Below are positions 17,768 to 26,586 of a stretch of 64,000 nt of DNA, one piece after another (positions within the stretch are counted from its first letter, which is position 1; each line of letters opens with the position of its first letter). The stretch is taken from assembly GCA_051884615.1 (NCBI GenBank), contig JBJEVT010000031.1:62001-126000 (forward strand), given 5' to 3'. Position numbers and translations under genes: made by a program. Origin of the DNA: UBA1724 sp051884615. Lineage in GTDB: Bacteria; Verrucomicrobiota; Lentisphaeria; Oligosphaerales; Oligosphaeraceae. Under the pieces are notes generated by a model. The model searched no databases. It was not told where the DNA came from and was given only the letters and a program-made list of their open reading frames with translations.

Positions 17768-19174
17768 TCAGCGGGGGAGATTGGGGGTGGAGTTTTCCAC
17801 GGCGAGGGTCAGTTGTCCTTTGCCCAGGAGTGCGGTGAGCCGGGTTCCCGGGGGCGCCTCCTCCGCTTGCCGGATGGCGTTGTGGCGGTCATCCAGGAGG
17901 ATGCTGTATCCCCGTTTCAGCACGCTGGTGGGATCCAGGGTGCGGAGGGCGGTCTGGAGGCCGGCGAGGGTTTCCCGCTTTTGCCGCAGGGGGGAGGTGG
18001 TGCGGAGCCGGGTGTCGAGGAGGGCGAGGGTCTCCCGTTTTTTCCGGAGAAGGAGTTCCTGGTGGTGGAGCAGTCGGTCCCGGAGGGCGCCCAGGAGCTG
18101 GCGTTGCCGTTGCGGCAGGTCGGCCAGGAGTCGATAGAGGCGTTCCGTGTCGGTGACGAGCCTGGCCTTGCGTTCCTCCAGTTCCCGTCTGGGGTCCCGG
18201 CGCACCAGGGAGTTCCGGCAGTGTTCCCAGCGGGTGCGGACCAGGTCGAGGCGGTGCTGATAGAGGCTTTCCGCCTTTTCCCGGAGGTCCCGGAGGGTGT
18301 TCTGGAGATTCACATAATTTCGGGTGATGGTTTCCGCCGCCTTGGTGGGGGTGATGGCGGAGGCGTCGGCCACATGGTCGGCCAGCGTGTCGTCCCGCTC
18401 GTGTCCGATGGCGGTGAGGATGGGGGTGCGGGCGGCGGCGATGCCCCGCGCCAGGGATTCGTCGTTGAAGCACCAGAGGTCCTGGATGCTGCCGCCGCCC
18501 CGGGTCACCACGATGAGGTCACATTCGCCGGATTCCTCCAGAAGCCGGATGGCCGCCAGGATGTCGGCGGCGGCGCCTTCGCCCTGGACTCGCGTGGGGG
18601 CAAGGAGGAAGGAGATGCAGGAGGTATAGGCGAGGCAGGTGGTGAGGAAGTCCCGGCACCCGGCGGCGTCCAGGCTGCTGACCACGCCCACCCGCCGGGG
18701 GAAGGGGGGGATGGGTTTGAAGCGGGATTTGTCGGTCAGTCCCTCCTCCGCGAGGCGCGCCAGGGTCTTCCTCATGATTTCCACGAGGGTGTTGTCGCTG
18801 TCCACCTTTCTCAGATCCTGGGCGATGAACTGGAGTCGTCCGGCGGGTTCGTAGAAGCCCAGTCTGCCGAAGGCGAAGACCCGGTCTCCGTTTTGGATGT
18901 TCTGTTGCCGGAGGATGTTCTGGCCGTGGAAGCAGACGAGGGGGAAGGAGTTTCTCTGTTCGTCCCTCAGGTCGGCATAGAGGTGGGGGGTGGAGGAGGC
19001 GTGGGAGGTGAAGGCCAGTTCTCCGCAGATCCAGAAGGTGAAATCCAGCTCCTCCTGCACCACGCACTTGACCAGCCGGGAGATCTCGGAGACCGTCCAG
19101 ACGGTCTTGGGGTCGTGCCGGGCGAAAAGCCGGTGGGCCAGGGAGGGTGTGGCGGGGGGAGGGAAGATCTCCAT
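17768..19174 (-). CDS. xseA: Exodeoxyribonuclease VII large subunit
   Basis: Catalytic subunit of exonuclease VII. The 468-residue protein begins with an OB-fold domain (WTVSEISRLVKCVVQEEL; WICGELAFTSHASSTPHLYADL). The nuclease domain follows, with VVSSLDAAGCRDFLTT, VVTRGGGSIQDLWCFNDESLARGIAA and AIGHERDDTLADHVAD, the last matching the conserved G-H-E-x-D motif. A long helical coiled-coil region rich in Arg/Leu follows (residues 270-400), then a C-terminal segment with LKRGYSI. Length matches the family. It is followed closely by xseB. Confidence 0.95.
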   Translation of the reverse strand: MEIFPPPATPSLAHRLFARHDPKTVWTVSEISRLVKCVVQEELDFTFWICGELAFTSHASSTPHLYADLRDEQRNSFPLVCFHGQNILRQQNIQNGDRVFAFGRLGFYEPAGRLQFIAQDLRKVDSDNTLVEIMRKTLARLAEEGLTDKSRFKPIPPFPRRVGVVSSLDAAGCRDFLTTCLAYTSCISFLLAPTRVQGEGAAADILAAIRLLEESGECDLIVVTRGGGSIQDLWCFNDESLARGIAAARTPILTAIGHERDDTLADHVADASAITPTKAAETITRNYVNLQNTLRDLREKAESLYQHRLDLVRTRWEHCRNSLVRRDPRRELEERKARLVTDTERLYRLLADLPQRQRQLLGALRDRLLHHQELLLRKKRETLALLDTRLRTTSPLRQKRETLAGLQTALRTLDPTSVLKRGYSILLDDRHNAIRQAEEAPPGTRLTALLGKGQLTLAVENSTPNLPR

Positions 19175-19296
19175 GGGGGGAGAAGCGGGGAGAGGCGGGG
19201 GATGGTCTTCGCCGGGGGAAAAATCCCCCGTCCCTTCCCGTGGCGGGAAGGAGGCGGGGGCGAGGAACGGCCAGGGGCGAGAGGGAGGGGAGGGGG

Positions 19297-20337
19297 TTAC
19301 TCGCCCTGCTCCAGCATGGCGGGCAGGGTTTCCTCGGCCAGGCCTTTCAGGAGCTCCAGGTCACCACGGGTGAAGGCGCAGCGGAGACCCAGGGTGGCGC
19401 CGTTCTGGATGGCGGCGATGGTCTGGGGGAAGGAGGCTCCGGGGAGGAAGGTGGGCAGCAGGCCCTGGGCCATGGGCACCAGCTGGTTGTCCAGGCAGTT
19501 GTTCTTCAGGAGGACGGCCTGCTCGGCGGAGGCGAGGTCGGCCTGGAAGATCATGTCCAGGCTGTCGGCCCGTCCCTGGAAGCGCAGGGCCGCGCCCTGG
19601 ATGGTCTTGAGGGCGTTCTTGGTGTCGGCGTCGAAGGAGCTGTCGGTCACCAGGTTTTCGATGAGGGCCTGGAGTTCCGGGGGCAGGGCGATGGTGAGGG
19701 CGAAGATGTCGCCGGCGAAATCCCGTCGTGCGGCCTGGAGAGTGGCGGGCATGGGGGCGGGGGAGGTGATGGCGCGGTTCAGGAGCCCTTCGGAGGCGAT
19801 GAGGATGGTCTTGCCGCTCTTGGAGATGGCCAGCTCCAGGTTCTGGCTGGAGTTGTCCTCCAGGACGACCTTCACCTTGTAGCCGTTGTAGCCGCTGAAC
19901 TGGGCGGGCTCGATGGCGAGGACGGTGGAGAGCTCCGGCTTCACCATGGGGATCATGGAGAGCATGTCGAAGACGGACTTCAGGGGCGTGGCCTCGCAGT
20001 GGAGCCCCGCCACGAACCGGGCCTTCTGGGCGTCCTCGGGGGAGAAGGAGATGGCGTCCACATCGGCGGCCACGGCGATCGCCAGCTGGAGATTGTCCTT
20101 GATCTCCGGGGGGATCAGGGCTTCGATCTGGGAGAGCGCCTGGCCCTTCTCGTCGTTGGCCTTCTGGGCCAGCTCCTCCTTCTGGAGAGTCTCGGCAAGG
20201 GTTCCCTTGATGGCTTTCTGGTTGGCCTGGACCAGGGCGAGCGCCTGGGGAACGGCCACGTTGTTGAGGGTGATATCGGCCTGGAGGGTCAGGGCGGCCA
20301 GGACGGCGCAGAGGAACAGGAGGGACTTTTTGGCCAT
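19297..20337 (-). CDS. Hypothetical secreted protein
   Basis: A 346-residue protein with a Sec signal peptide (MAKKSLLFLCAVLAALTLQA, cleavage near residue 20). The mature part opens with an Ala/Gln/Glu/Lys-rich helical stretch (residues 25-65, LVQANQKAIKGTLAETLQKE), then an alternating alpha/beta region without recognisable motifs. A GGAG lies 10 bases before the start. It follows the orphan permease by 51 bp. I do not recognise the family; it could be periplasmic or cell-surface, possibly restricted to this lineage. Confidence 0.75.
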   Translation of the reverse strand: MAKKSLLFLCAVLAALTLQADITLNNVAVPQALALVQANQKAIKGTLAETLQKEELAQKANDEKGQALSQIEALIPPEIKDNLQLAIAVAADVDAISFSPEDAQKARFVAGLHCEATPLKSVFDMLSMIPMVKPELSTVLAIEPAQFSGYNGYKVKVVLEDNSSQNLELAISKSGKTILIASEGLLNRAITSPAPMPATLQAARRDFAGDIFALTIALPPELQALIENLVTDSSFDADTKNALKTIQGAALRFQGRADSLDMIFQADLASAEQAVLLKNNCLDNQLVPMAQGLLPTFLPGASFPQTIAAIQNGATLGLRCAFTRGDLELLKGLAEETLPAMLEQGE

Positions 20338-20388
20338 GGATGGGGTCTCCGGAGGGCTGGTGTGGATTGGAGGGGGCGAAAAAAGGGG

Positions 20389-21444
20389 TCAGTTGAAGTG
20401 GATTCTGGGATCGATGACAACGTAGCAGAAATCGGAGAGGACGTCTCCCAGGAGGGCGAGGATGCTGGTGAGGGCCAGGATGCCCATGAAGACGGGGTAG
20501 TCCCGTCCCACGATGGCCTCCATGCTGAGGTTGCCCATGCCGGGGATTTCGAAGACCCGTTCGATGATGACGCTGCCGGCGAACATCACGGTGAGGACGC
20601 TGCCGAAGCCGGTGGCGACGGGGATGAGGGCGTTGCGGAGGGCGTGCCCCCAGAGGGCATGGCGGGAGGAGCCTCCCTTGGCGTAGACGGTCCGGATGTA
20701 GTCGCTGTTGATTTGCTCCAGGAGGGAGTTTTTCATCAGGAGGGTGAGCATGGCGAAGGAGCCGGCCACATAGCAGAGGACAGGCAGGAGCATGTGCCGC
20801 AGCAGGTCCCAGAGTCTCGCCAGGGGGGGCAGGGCGTCGGCATGGGGGGATTGGAAGCCAGTGGCGGGCAGCCAGTCCCAGAACCCCTCGGTGGTGCCGC
20901 AGAAGAGCATTTTCATCAGCATGCCCAGGGCGAAGACGGGGATGGCGTATCCGGTGAAGACCACCACGCTGGAGAGCATGTCGAAGGGAGTGCCGTGGCG
21001 GACGGCCTTGGAGACCCCCAGGGGGATGCAGACCAGGTAGGTGAGGAAGAAGCTGCTAATGCCGAAGACCAGGGAGACGGGGAAGCGCTGGGAGATCATC
21101 TCCCAGGCGGTCTTGTTGGAGAATTTGTAGGAGCGGCTCAGCATTCCGCAGCGCTCCTTCCAGAGCCACGTCCAATACCGCTGCCAGAGGGGCTTGTCAA
21201 AGCCGTAGACCTTCCGGAAGTTCTCCCGTTCCCGGGCCATGGCCTCCTGGCTGGCGGCGGCGGTCTCCCCGCCCCCGCCCAGACCGGCCTCTCCTCCGCT
21301 TCCCATCCCCTTCATGCGCATCATCATCTGGTCCACCGGCCCGCCAGGCAGGAACTGGGTGATGGAGAAGCAAAGGATGGTGATCCCCAGAAAGGTGGGA
21401 ATCACCAGAAGCAGTCTGCGGAGAAAATAGTCGAGGCGGGACAT
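20389..21444 (-). CDS. ABC transporter permease, YejB/OppB-like, no partner genes
   Basis: Inner-membrane subunit of a peptide-type ABC importer. The 351-residue protein starts with the typical YejB/OppB N-terminal helix (YFLRRLLLVIPTFLGITILCFSITQF, given here as YFLRRLLL ... ITQF), then the characteristic PGGPV, a Met/Gly-rich periplasmic insert and further helices. The cytoplasmic coupling loop is seen as DYIRTVYAKGGSSRHALWGHALRNAL, whose core YAKG and HALRNAL match the family. Normally it works with a second permease, an ATPase and a binding protein, but none is adjacent: the next gene encodes an unrelated secreted protein. It lies 10 bp after the TPR-like membrane protein gene. Confidence 0.88.
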   Translation of the reverse strand: MSRLDYFLRRLLLVIPTFLGITILCFSITQFLPGGPVDQMMMRMKGMGSGGEAGLGGGGETAAASQEAMARERENFRKVYGFDKPLWQRYWTWLWKERCGMLSRSYKFSNKTAWEMISQRFPVSLVFGISSFFLTYLVCIPLGVSKAVRHGTPFDMLSSVVVFTGYAIPVFALGMLMKMLFCGTTEGFWDWLPATGFQSPHADALPPLARLWDLLRHMLLPVLCYVAGSFAMLTLLMKNSLLEQINSDYIRTVYAKGGSSRHALWGHALRNALIPVATGFGSVLTVMFAGSVIIERVFEIPGMGNLSMEAIVGRDYPVFMGILALTSILALLGDVLSDFCYVVIDPRIHFN

Positions 21445-21454
21445 CGCCGGGGAA

Positions 21455-22048
21455 TCACTGGGGCGACGGGGCGGGAGCCTCGGCGGGAGTCGCGGGAGCC
21501 TCGGGGGACGCCTCGGCGGGCTGCATGTCCTGCAGCCTGGCTTTCCGCTCCGCGGGGGACATGGGCTCCAGGCGGATGCGCAGAAGCCCCCGGACCTCGC
21601 CGCAATCCAAATCCAGGATCATGGCCTTGCGGTAGAGGTTGATGGCCTCCCGGGCCAGGGTGTCGGGGCACTGGGCACGCATGGCAAGGCACTGGGCCTG
21701 CATTTCCTTCGCCTTCCATGTGATCTCCGGGTCCATCCTGGACTGCTCGGCGTCCTGGAAGGCTTTTTGGGCCTCCCAGAAGGACTGGGAGGCGCTTCCC
21801 TGCTGGTCGGGGTCCTTCGCCTCCAGCAGCTCGATGCCCTGGTTGTACAGGGCGATGCCCACGTTGTAGTCCATTCTCTGGAGCCTGATGCGGAAGCGCT
21901 GGGCGCAGAAGAAGATGGAGAGGAGGATGAAGGCCAGGAAGAGGATGTTCTTGGTGAGGGACGGCCTGGCGGTCTTTTCCTGGGGGGTGGATTTCTCCTG
22001 GGGTTCAGGGGAATCCTGGGGTTTTCCCGAGGGGTCTTGCATCGTCAT
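21455..22048 (-). CDS. Hypothetical TPR-like membrane-anchored protein
   Basis: A 197-residue protein with a Pro/Glu/Lys-rich cytoplasmic N-terminus, one membrane helix at about residues 33-47 (ILFLAFILLSIFFC) and a helical outer part. Segments such as YNVGIALYNQGIELLEAKDPD and EAINLYRKAMILDLDCGEV (cores YNQGIELL and YRKAM) look like degenerate tetratricopeptide repeats. The C-terminus is Pro/Ala-rich. Its ATG overlaps the trmO stop (ATGA), so it is probably co-translated with trmO; a second in-frame ATG lies two codons in. Role unknown; perhaps a scaffold in the envelope. Confidence 0.7.
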   Translation of the reverse strand: MTMQDPSGKPQDSPEPQEKSTPQEKTARPSLTKNILFLAFILLSIFFCAQRFRIRLQRMDYNVGIALYNQGIELLEAKDPDQQGSASQSFWEAQKAFQDAEQSRMDPEITWKAKEMQAQCLAMRAQCPDTLAREAINLYRKAMILDLDCGEVRGLLRIRLEPMSPAERKARLQDMQPAEASPEAPATPAEAPAPSPQ

Positions 22049-22788
22049 CGTGGCGTTGAAGGGGGTGTGGGCGTGGGCGGGGCGGGTTTTTTCCAGGGGT
22101 GGACGCGGGTGATGGTGGCGCGGGCGGGGTCCTGGTCCACGGTCCAGAGGACTTCCCAGTCCTCAAGATAGCACTGGTATTCCCGTCCCGGGATGCGTTG
22201 GTAGGCGGGTCTGGGGTCGGCGGCCACCACCCGCCTGGCCAGTTCCAGGAGAGCGGGGTGTCGTTGTTCCAGCCATTCCCGGAGCGCGGGAGCCACCTCC
22301 ACCTGGAGGGCCTCTTCGGGGGGCGGGGCGTCGGCGAAGCCCCCGGTGGCCTGGGGGATGCTGTCGGTGTAGGGGAGATAGGGCTTGATGTCCAGGACGG
22401 GGGTTCCGTCCACCAGATCCAGCCCGGAGACGCGGAGGAGGATTTTTCCCCGGGGTCGGATGTCCACGCCCTCCAGTTTCAACGCGGAGAGTCCGATGGG
22501 CATGGGCCGGAAGGGGGAGCGGGTGGCGAAGACCCCCAGCCTCTGGTCTCCCCCCAGTCGTGGCGGCCGGACCGTCGCCTTCCATCCCTCCCGGAGATTT
22601 TCGCTGAAGACGAATATAACCCAGATATGGGAGAACGCCTCCAGCCCCCGGACGGCGTTGGGCTGGTTGTAGGGAGGCAGCAGTTCCAGGCTCCCCGTGG
22701 CCTGGGGAATCAGCCCGCTTTGCCGGGGAATCCCGAATTTCGTCCGGTAGCAGCTATGGACGGTGGCGATGGGGGAGAAGTCGAACAC
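22045..22788 (-). CDS. trmO: tRNA (adenine(37)-N6)-methyltransferase TrmO
   Basis: TrmO (YaeB/TsaA family) methylates t6A37 of some tRNAs using S-adenosylmethionine. The 247-residue product has the family landmarks: IATVHSCYRTKFGIPRQSG near the N-terminus (core KFGIPRQ), FSHIWVIFVF, and ATRSPFRPMPIGLS, the SAM-binding signature, near residue 90. The C-terminal part includes DIKPYLPYTDS, also conserved. It lies 7 bp after the phosphatase gene and its stop overlaps the next start. Confidence 0.93.
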   Translation of the reverse strand: MFDFSPIATVHSCYRTKFGIPRQSGLIPQATGSLELLPPYNQPNAVRGLEAFSHIWVIFVFSENLREGWKATVRPPRLGGDQRLGVFATRSPFRPMPIGLSALKLEGVDIRPRGKILLRVSGLDLVDGTPVLDIKPYLPYTDSIPQATGGFADAPPPEEALQVEVAPALREWLEQRHPALLELARRVVAADPRPAYQRIPGREYQCYLEDWEVLWTVDQDPARATITRVHPWKKPAPPTPTPPSTPR

Positions 22789-22795
22789 GGGGGGA

Positions 22796-23242
22796 TCAGA
22801 GGAGTCGTTGGACCAGCTCCCGGAGGGCGGGCTCCATCATCTCCAGGCAGGCCCGGAATTTCTCCAGGGAGAGATGGTTGGGATCGAAGATGTCCTTCTC
22901 CGTGCGGAGGATGGACATGAGGGTCCGGGTCTTGTTGCGCGCGGAGACGAAGCGGGTGGTCAGTTCCTTCTCCTGATTCTGGGTCATGCAGAGAATCAGC
23001 TCGGAGGATTTGATGAGCTTGGGGGTCAGCAGCTGGACCCCCAGGCGCCGGGGCGCCAGCCCCCGCTCCGCCAGCACCTTCTCCACTTCCGGGGCGATGT
23101 GCTGGCCATGCTGGGCGCGGATGCCCGCGGAGTCGCAGGAACATTCCTCCAGTCCCTCCTGGGCGGCCAGGGCCTGGAAGAGGGCGGCCGCCAGGGGGGC
23201 GCGGGTGCGGTCCGAACTGCAGACGAAGAGCACTCGTGGCAT
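22796..23242 (-). CDS. Low-molecular-weight protein tyrosine phosphatase family protein
   Basis: A 148-residue protein with the LMW phosphatase P-loop at its N-terminus: VLFVCSSDRTRAPLA, that is Cys8-x5-Arg14. The general-acid Asp-Pro is likely in DIFDPNH. The loop departs from the usual C-x-G-N-x-C-R-S by having S-D-R-T instead of G-N-T-C, so the second cysteine is missing. Members dephosphorylate protein tyrosines, often in exopolysaccharide control, or phosphoarginine. It sits between an NDP-sugar epimerase gene and trmO, a context compatible with a polysaccharide role, but substrate is not shown. Confidence 0.85.
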   Translation of the reverse strand: MPRVLFVCSSDRTRAPLAAALFQALAAQEGLEECSCDSAGIRAQHGQHIAPEVEKVLAERGLAPRRLGVQLLTPKLIKSSELILCMTQNQEKELTTRFVSARNKTRTLMSILRTEKDIFDPNHLSLEKFRACLEMMEPALRELVQRLL

Positions 23243-23262
23243 AGGGGGGGGAGTGGCTGCGG

Positions 23263-24183
23263 CTACTTCTGGAGGGAGCGGAAGTACTGGATGGTGGCGG
23301 CCAGTCCTTCCTCGAAGTTGGAGCAGGGCTGGAATCCGGTGCCCTTCAGCTTGTCGATGGCGGCGTAGGAGTGCTTCACGTCGCCCGCCCGCTCCGCCTG
23401 GTGGATGATCTCGGAGCGGGAGCCGGTGATCTGGATGATCTTCTTGGCAAGGTCGTTGATGGTGATGACGCCGCCGTAGGCGATGTTGTGGACGCCGGTG
23501 GCGGGGCTTTCGGTGGCGAAGAAGGCGTTGGCGCGGGCGATGTCCTTCACATAGATGAAGTCGCGGGTCTGCTCGCCGTCGCCGTAGATGGTGAGGGGTT
23601 CGTTGGCCAGGGCCTTGGCCACGAAGATGGGGACGGCGGCGGCGTACTGGCTGTGGGGATTCTGGCGGGGTCCGAAGACGTTGAAGTAGCGGAGGCAGGC
23701 GGTGGGCAGATTGCGCTCCCGGGTGAACATGGCGCAGTAGTATTCGTCATCCAGCTTGGTGACGGCGTAGGGGCTCTTGGGTTCGGGGACCATGGTCTCC
23801 CGCTTGGGCACCTCGGGGTTGTCCCCGTAGATGGCGGCGGAGGTGGAGAGGCAGAGCTTCTTGGCGCCGGCCTTGGCGGCGGCCTCCAGGACATTCAGGG
23901 TGCCCTGGGTGTTGATTTCCACGCACTCCTGGGGCTTGGACATGGATTCCGGCACGGAGATCATGGCCGCCAGGTGGAAGACGTAGTCCACCCCCTCCAT
24001 GGCTTTCTCCAGAACGGGCTTGTCCAGGATGGAGCCCTCCCGGAAATCCACCTGGAATCCCTCCAGATTTTTCAGGAAGCCGGTGCGGAGATTGTCCAGC
24101 ACCCGGATTTCCGCCTTCCCCTGGAAGGCTTCCACGATATGGCTGCCGATGAAGCCGGCGCCGCCGGTGACGAGAATGCGCAT
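23263..24183 (-). CDS. NAD-dependent nucleotide-sugar epimerase/dehydratase
   Basis: Extended short-chain dehydrogenase of 306 residues, most like UDP-glucose or UDP-N-acetylglucosamine 4-epimerases. Visible: the Rossmann GGAGFIGS (7-14), VLDNLRTG, VFHLAAMISVPES, STSAAIYG with a catalytic Ser/Thr, and the Tyr139-x3-Lys143 pair in SPYAVTK. The segment RYFNVFGPRQNPHSQYAAAVP (core FNVFGPRQ) is typical of the UDP-GlcNAc/UDP-Glc epimerase group. It feeds activated sugars into LPS or capsule synthesis. It stands 92 bp after iorB and 20 bp before the phosphatase gene. Confidence 0.9.
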   Translation of the reverse strand: MRILVTGGAGFIGSHIVEAFQGKAEIRVLDNLRTGFLKNLEGFQVDFREGSILDKPVLEKAMEGVDYVFHLAAMISVPESMSKPQECVEINTQGTLNVLEAAAKAGAKKLCLSTSAAIYGDNPEVPKRETMVPEPKSPYAVTKLDDEYYCAMFTRERNLPTACLRYFNVFGPRQNPHSQYAAAVPIFVAKALANEPLTIYGDGEQTRDFIYVKDIARANAFFATESPATGVHNIAYGGVITINDLAKKIIQITGSRSEIIHQAERAGDVKHSYAAIDKLKGTGFQPCSNFEEGLAATIQYFRSLQK

Positions 24184-24275
24184 GATGATTGGGTTCCTTG
24201 AGAAAAAGGGAGGGAGGGGATGGGGCCGGGACCCGGAAGGGCCGGCCCCGGGGAAAAATGCGGGGGGGTGGGTGG

Positions 24276-24851
24276 CTAGACGGACTTCGCCTCTTTGCCC
24301 AGGCGGAAGGCCTGGAGGGCGGCCTGGACCACGGCGTCGCCCTTGGAGGCGAAGTGCTGCTGGATGGCCTTTTCCAGGATGGTGGCGTCCAGTCCCAGGA
24401 AGTTGGCGATGGCGCCCAGCAGGACCACGTTGGTGTTCCTGGGGTTTCCGGAGTCCTTGGCCAGGGAGGTGGTGTCCAGGAGGAGGGTTCTGGGCATGGC
24501 GCGGAGCTCCTCCTGGATTTGGGTTTCCTGGGGGTAGTCGGGGATGTTCACCAGGGGGGTCTTGTCGGTGATGAGGATGCCCTGGGGGGCGAGGCTGGCG
24601 CGGTGGCGCAGGGCCTCCATGGGCTCCATGGCCACCACCATGTCCGCCGTGCCGGGGGTGATCTGGTCGGCGAAGATGGGTTGGCTGGAGAGTCTCAGGT
24701 GGGCGAAGACGGAGCCGCCCCGCTGGCTCATGCCATGGATTTCCGATTGTTTGACGTGGAGCTTTTCGGCCACGGCCACCTTGCCCAGAATGGCGGCGAT
24801 GGTGAGAATGCCCTGCCCGCCGACGCCGGCCAAAACGATGTCACATTTCAT
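24276..24851 (-). CDS. iorB: Indolepyruvate:ferredoxin oxidoreductase, beta subunit
   Basis: The gamma-type domain subunit of a 2-oxoacid:ferredoxin oxidoreductase, which oxidatively decarboxylates aryl pyruvates to aryl-acetyl-CoA. The 191-residue protein has the N-terminal LAGVGGQGILT, then SEIHGMSQRGGSV and VAMEPMEALRH, all hallmarks of IorB. Length is normal. It is 84 bp downstream of iorA, so the two form the enzyme. Points to anaerobic amino-acid fermentation. Confidence 0.95.
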   Translation of the reverse strand: MKCDIVLAGVGGQGILTIAAILGKVAVAEKLHVKQSEIHGMSQRGGSVFAHLRLSSQPIFADQITPGTADMVVAMEPMEALRHRASLAPQGILITDKTPLVNIPDYPQETQIQEELRAMPRTLLLDTTSLAKDSGNPRNTNVVLLGAIANFLGLDATILEKAIQQHFASKGDAVVQAALQAFRLGKEAKSV

Positions 24852-24935
24852 GCTGTGGGTTCTCCTTGGGAAGGGGAGGGTGCCGCCGGGGGGAGTTCCT
24901 CCCGTCCCGGGGCGCCGTCCATGTCTGGGTGAGGG

Positions 24936-26528
24936 CTATTTCTTGGCGACTTTCCGGCGAAGGGTCTGGATGCACTCCCGCCGGGCGATGACCACGGAGA
25001 CGCCGGGATGCCGCAGCTCCTCCTCGAAGACGGCCTCGTTTTCCTGATGCTTGGCGGGGAGGGGCAGAATCACCCGGATGTGCTCCCGGGGAACTCCCAT
25101 GCCCGCCACAATCTCCTCCAGCTTGCCCACGGCGGCGGATTCCTGGCCGCCGGTCATGCCCACGGTGAGATTGTCCAGGATGACCACGGTGACGGGGCTG
25201 TTCTCCCAGATGGCGTCCAGGAGGCCGGTCATGCCGGAGTGGGTGAAGGTGGAGTCTCCGATGACGGCGACGGGATGTTTCATGCCGGCGTCGGCGGCGC
25301 CTTTGGCCATGGTGATGGAGGCGCCCATGTCCACGCAGGAGGTGATGGCGTTGTAGGGGGGCAGGGCGCCCAGGGTGTAGCAGCCGATGTCACCGAAGAC
25401 CCGTGCGTCGCCCACCTTCTGGCAGGCTTCGTTGAGGGCGCGGTAGGTGTCGGCGTGGGGGCATCCGTCGCAGAGTCTCGGGGGGCGCTGGCGGATGGTC
25501 TGGGCGGCGGGGAAGAGTTCGGGGGCGGCGAGTCCGCAGGCCAGCTGGATGGCCCGGGTGTTGAGTTCGCCGGTGCGGGGCAGGGTTCCGTCCAGCCGTC
25601 CCCGGATCTTGTCATTGCCCAGGGGTCCCCGGAGGGATTCCTCCACCACGGGCATGCCCTCTTCGACGACCAGGACCTTGTCGCAGGTGTCCAGGAGGGT
25701 TTGGAGCTGGGGGAGGGGGAGGGGGTACTGGGAGATCTTCAGCACGGGATGGGGGCACTTTCCGGCGAAGGCCTCCTGGAGATAGTTGTGGCCGATGCCG
25801 CAGGCCAGGATGCCCAGGGAGTGGTCGGGGCCGTCGGTGTAGGTGTTGAAGGGGGATTCCTGGCTGGCCTTCTGGAAGGCGTCCTGCTTGTCCAGGAGGG
25901 CCTGGTAGTTCCGCTTGGCGATGGCGGGGAGGAGGACATAGTGGCGGCTGTCCTCATGGAAGCGGATTTCGTTCTGGGGCAGGGGCTGGTCGGCCAGCTC
26001 CACGTCCGCGCGGGAGTGGGAGAGGCGGGTGGTGAGGCGCACCAGGACGGGGGTCCCCAGCTTTTCCGAGAGGGCGAAGCCGTAGGCGGGCATCTGGTAG
26101 GCCTCCTGCTGGGAGGCGGGTTCCAGCACGGGAATCATGGCGAATTTCCCGTAGAAGCGGCTGTCCTGCTCGTTCTGGGAGGAGTGCATGGAGGGATCGT
26201 CCGCCACGGTGACCAGCAGCCCCCCGTTGGCGCCGGTGATGGCGGCGTTCATGAAGCCGTCCGCGCAGGCGTTGAGGCCCACGTGCTTCATGCAGGCGAT
26301 GGCCCGCCTGCCCATGTAGCTGGCGCCGATGGCCTCCTCCATGGCGGCCTTTTCATTGCAGGACCACTGGCGGTGGATGTTGCGCTGTGCCGCCAGGGGG
26401 GACGCCTGGAAGTATTCCATGATTTCCGTGGAGGGCGTTCCGGGATAGGCATAGCAGGCGGAGACGCCGGCGTCGATGGCGCCCTGGGCGTAGGCCTCGT
26501 CGCCGAGAAGGAGTCGGATGGTAGGCAT
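24936..26528 (-). CDS. iorA: Indolepyruvate:ferredoxin oxidoreductase, alpha subunit lacking the ferredoxin domain
   Basis: The thiamine-diphosphate subunit (530 residues). The N-terminal pyrimidine-binding domain has LGDEAYAQGAIDAGV and CYAYPGTPSTEI. The C-terminal TPP domain has LCDGCPHADTY, DIGCYTLGALPPY, GDSTFTHSG and ILDNLTVGMTGGQ. The protein ends 13 residues after VIARREC; the two [4Fe-4S] ferredoxin domain that usually closes IorA (about 600-640 residues) is absent, and the frame ends in a clean stop with no Cys-rich remnant downstream. Electron transfer may then use a separate ferredoxin. Some other anaerobes are known to have short forms. Confidence 0.93.
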   Translation of the reverse strand: MPTIRLLLGDEAYAQGAIDAGVSACYAYPGTPSTEIMEYFQASPLAAQRNIHRQWSCNEKAAMEEAIGASYMGRRAIACMKHVGLNACADGFMNAAITGANGGLLVTVADDPSMHSSQNEQDSRFYGKFAMIPVLEPASQQEAYQMPAYGFALSEKLGTPVLVRLTTRLSHSRADVELADQPLPQNEIRFHEDSRHYVLLPAIAKRNYQALLDKQDAFQKASQESPFNTYTDGPDHSLGILACGIGHNYLQEAFAGKCPHPVLKISQYPLPLPQLQTLLDTCDKVLVVEEGMPVVEESLRGPLGNDKIRGRLDGTLPRTGELNTRAIQLACGLAAPELFPAAQTIRQRPPRLCDGCPHADTYRALNEACQKVGDARVFGDIGCYTLGALPPYNAITSCVDMGASITMAKGAADAGMKHPVAVIGDSTFTHSGMTGLLDAIWENSPVTVVILDNLTVGMTGGQESAAVGKLEEIVAGMGVPREHIRVILPLPAKHQENEAVFEEELRHPGVSVVIARRECIQTLRRKVAKK

Positions 26529-26586
26529 GGGATGTTGTGGATTGGGGGGTGGGAATGGGGAAGAAAGCGGGGAGAAAGCGGGGCGT

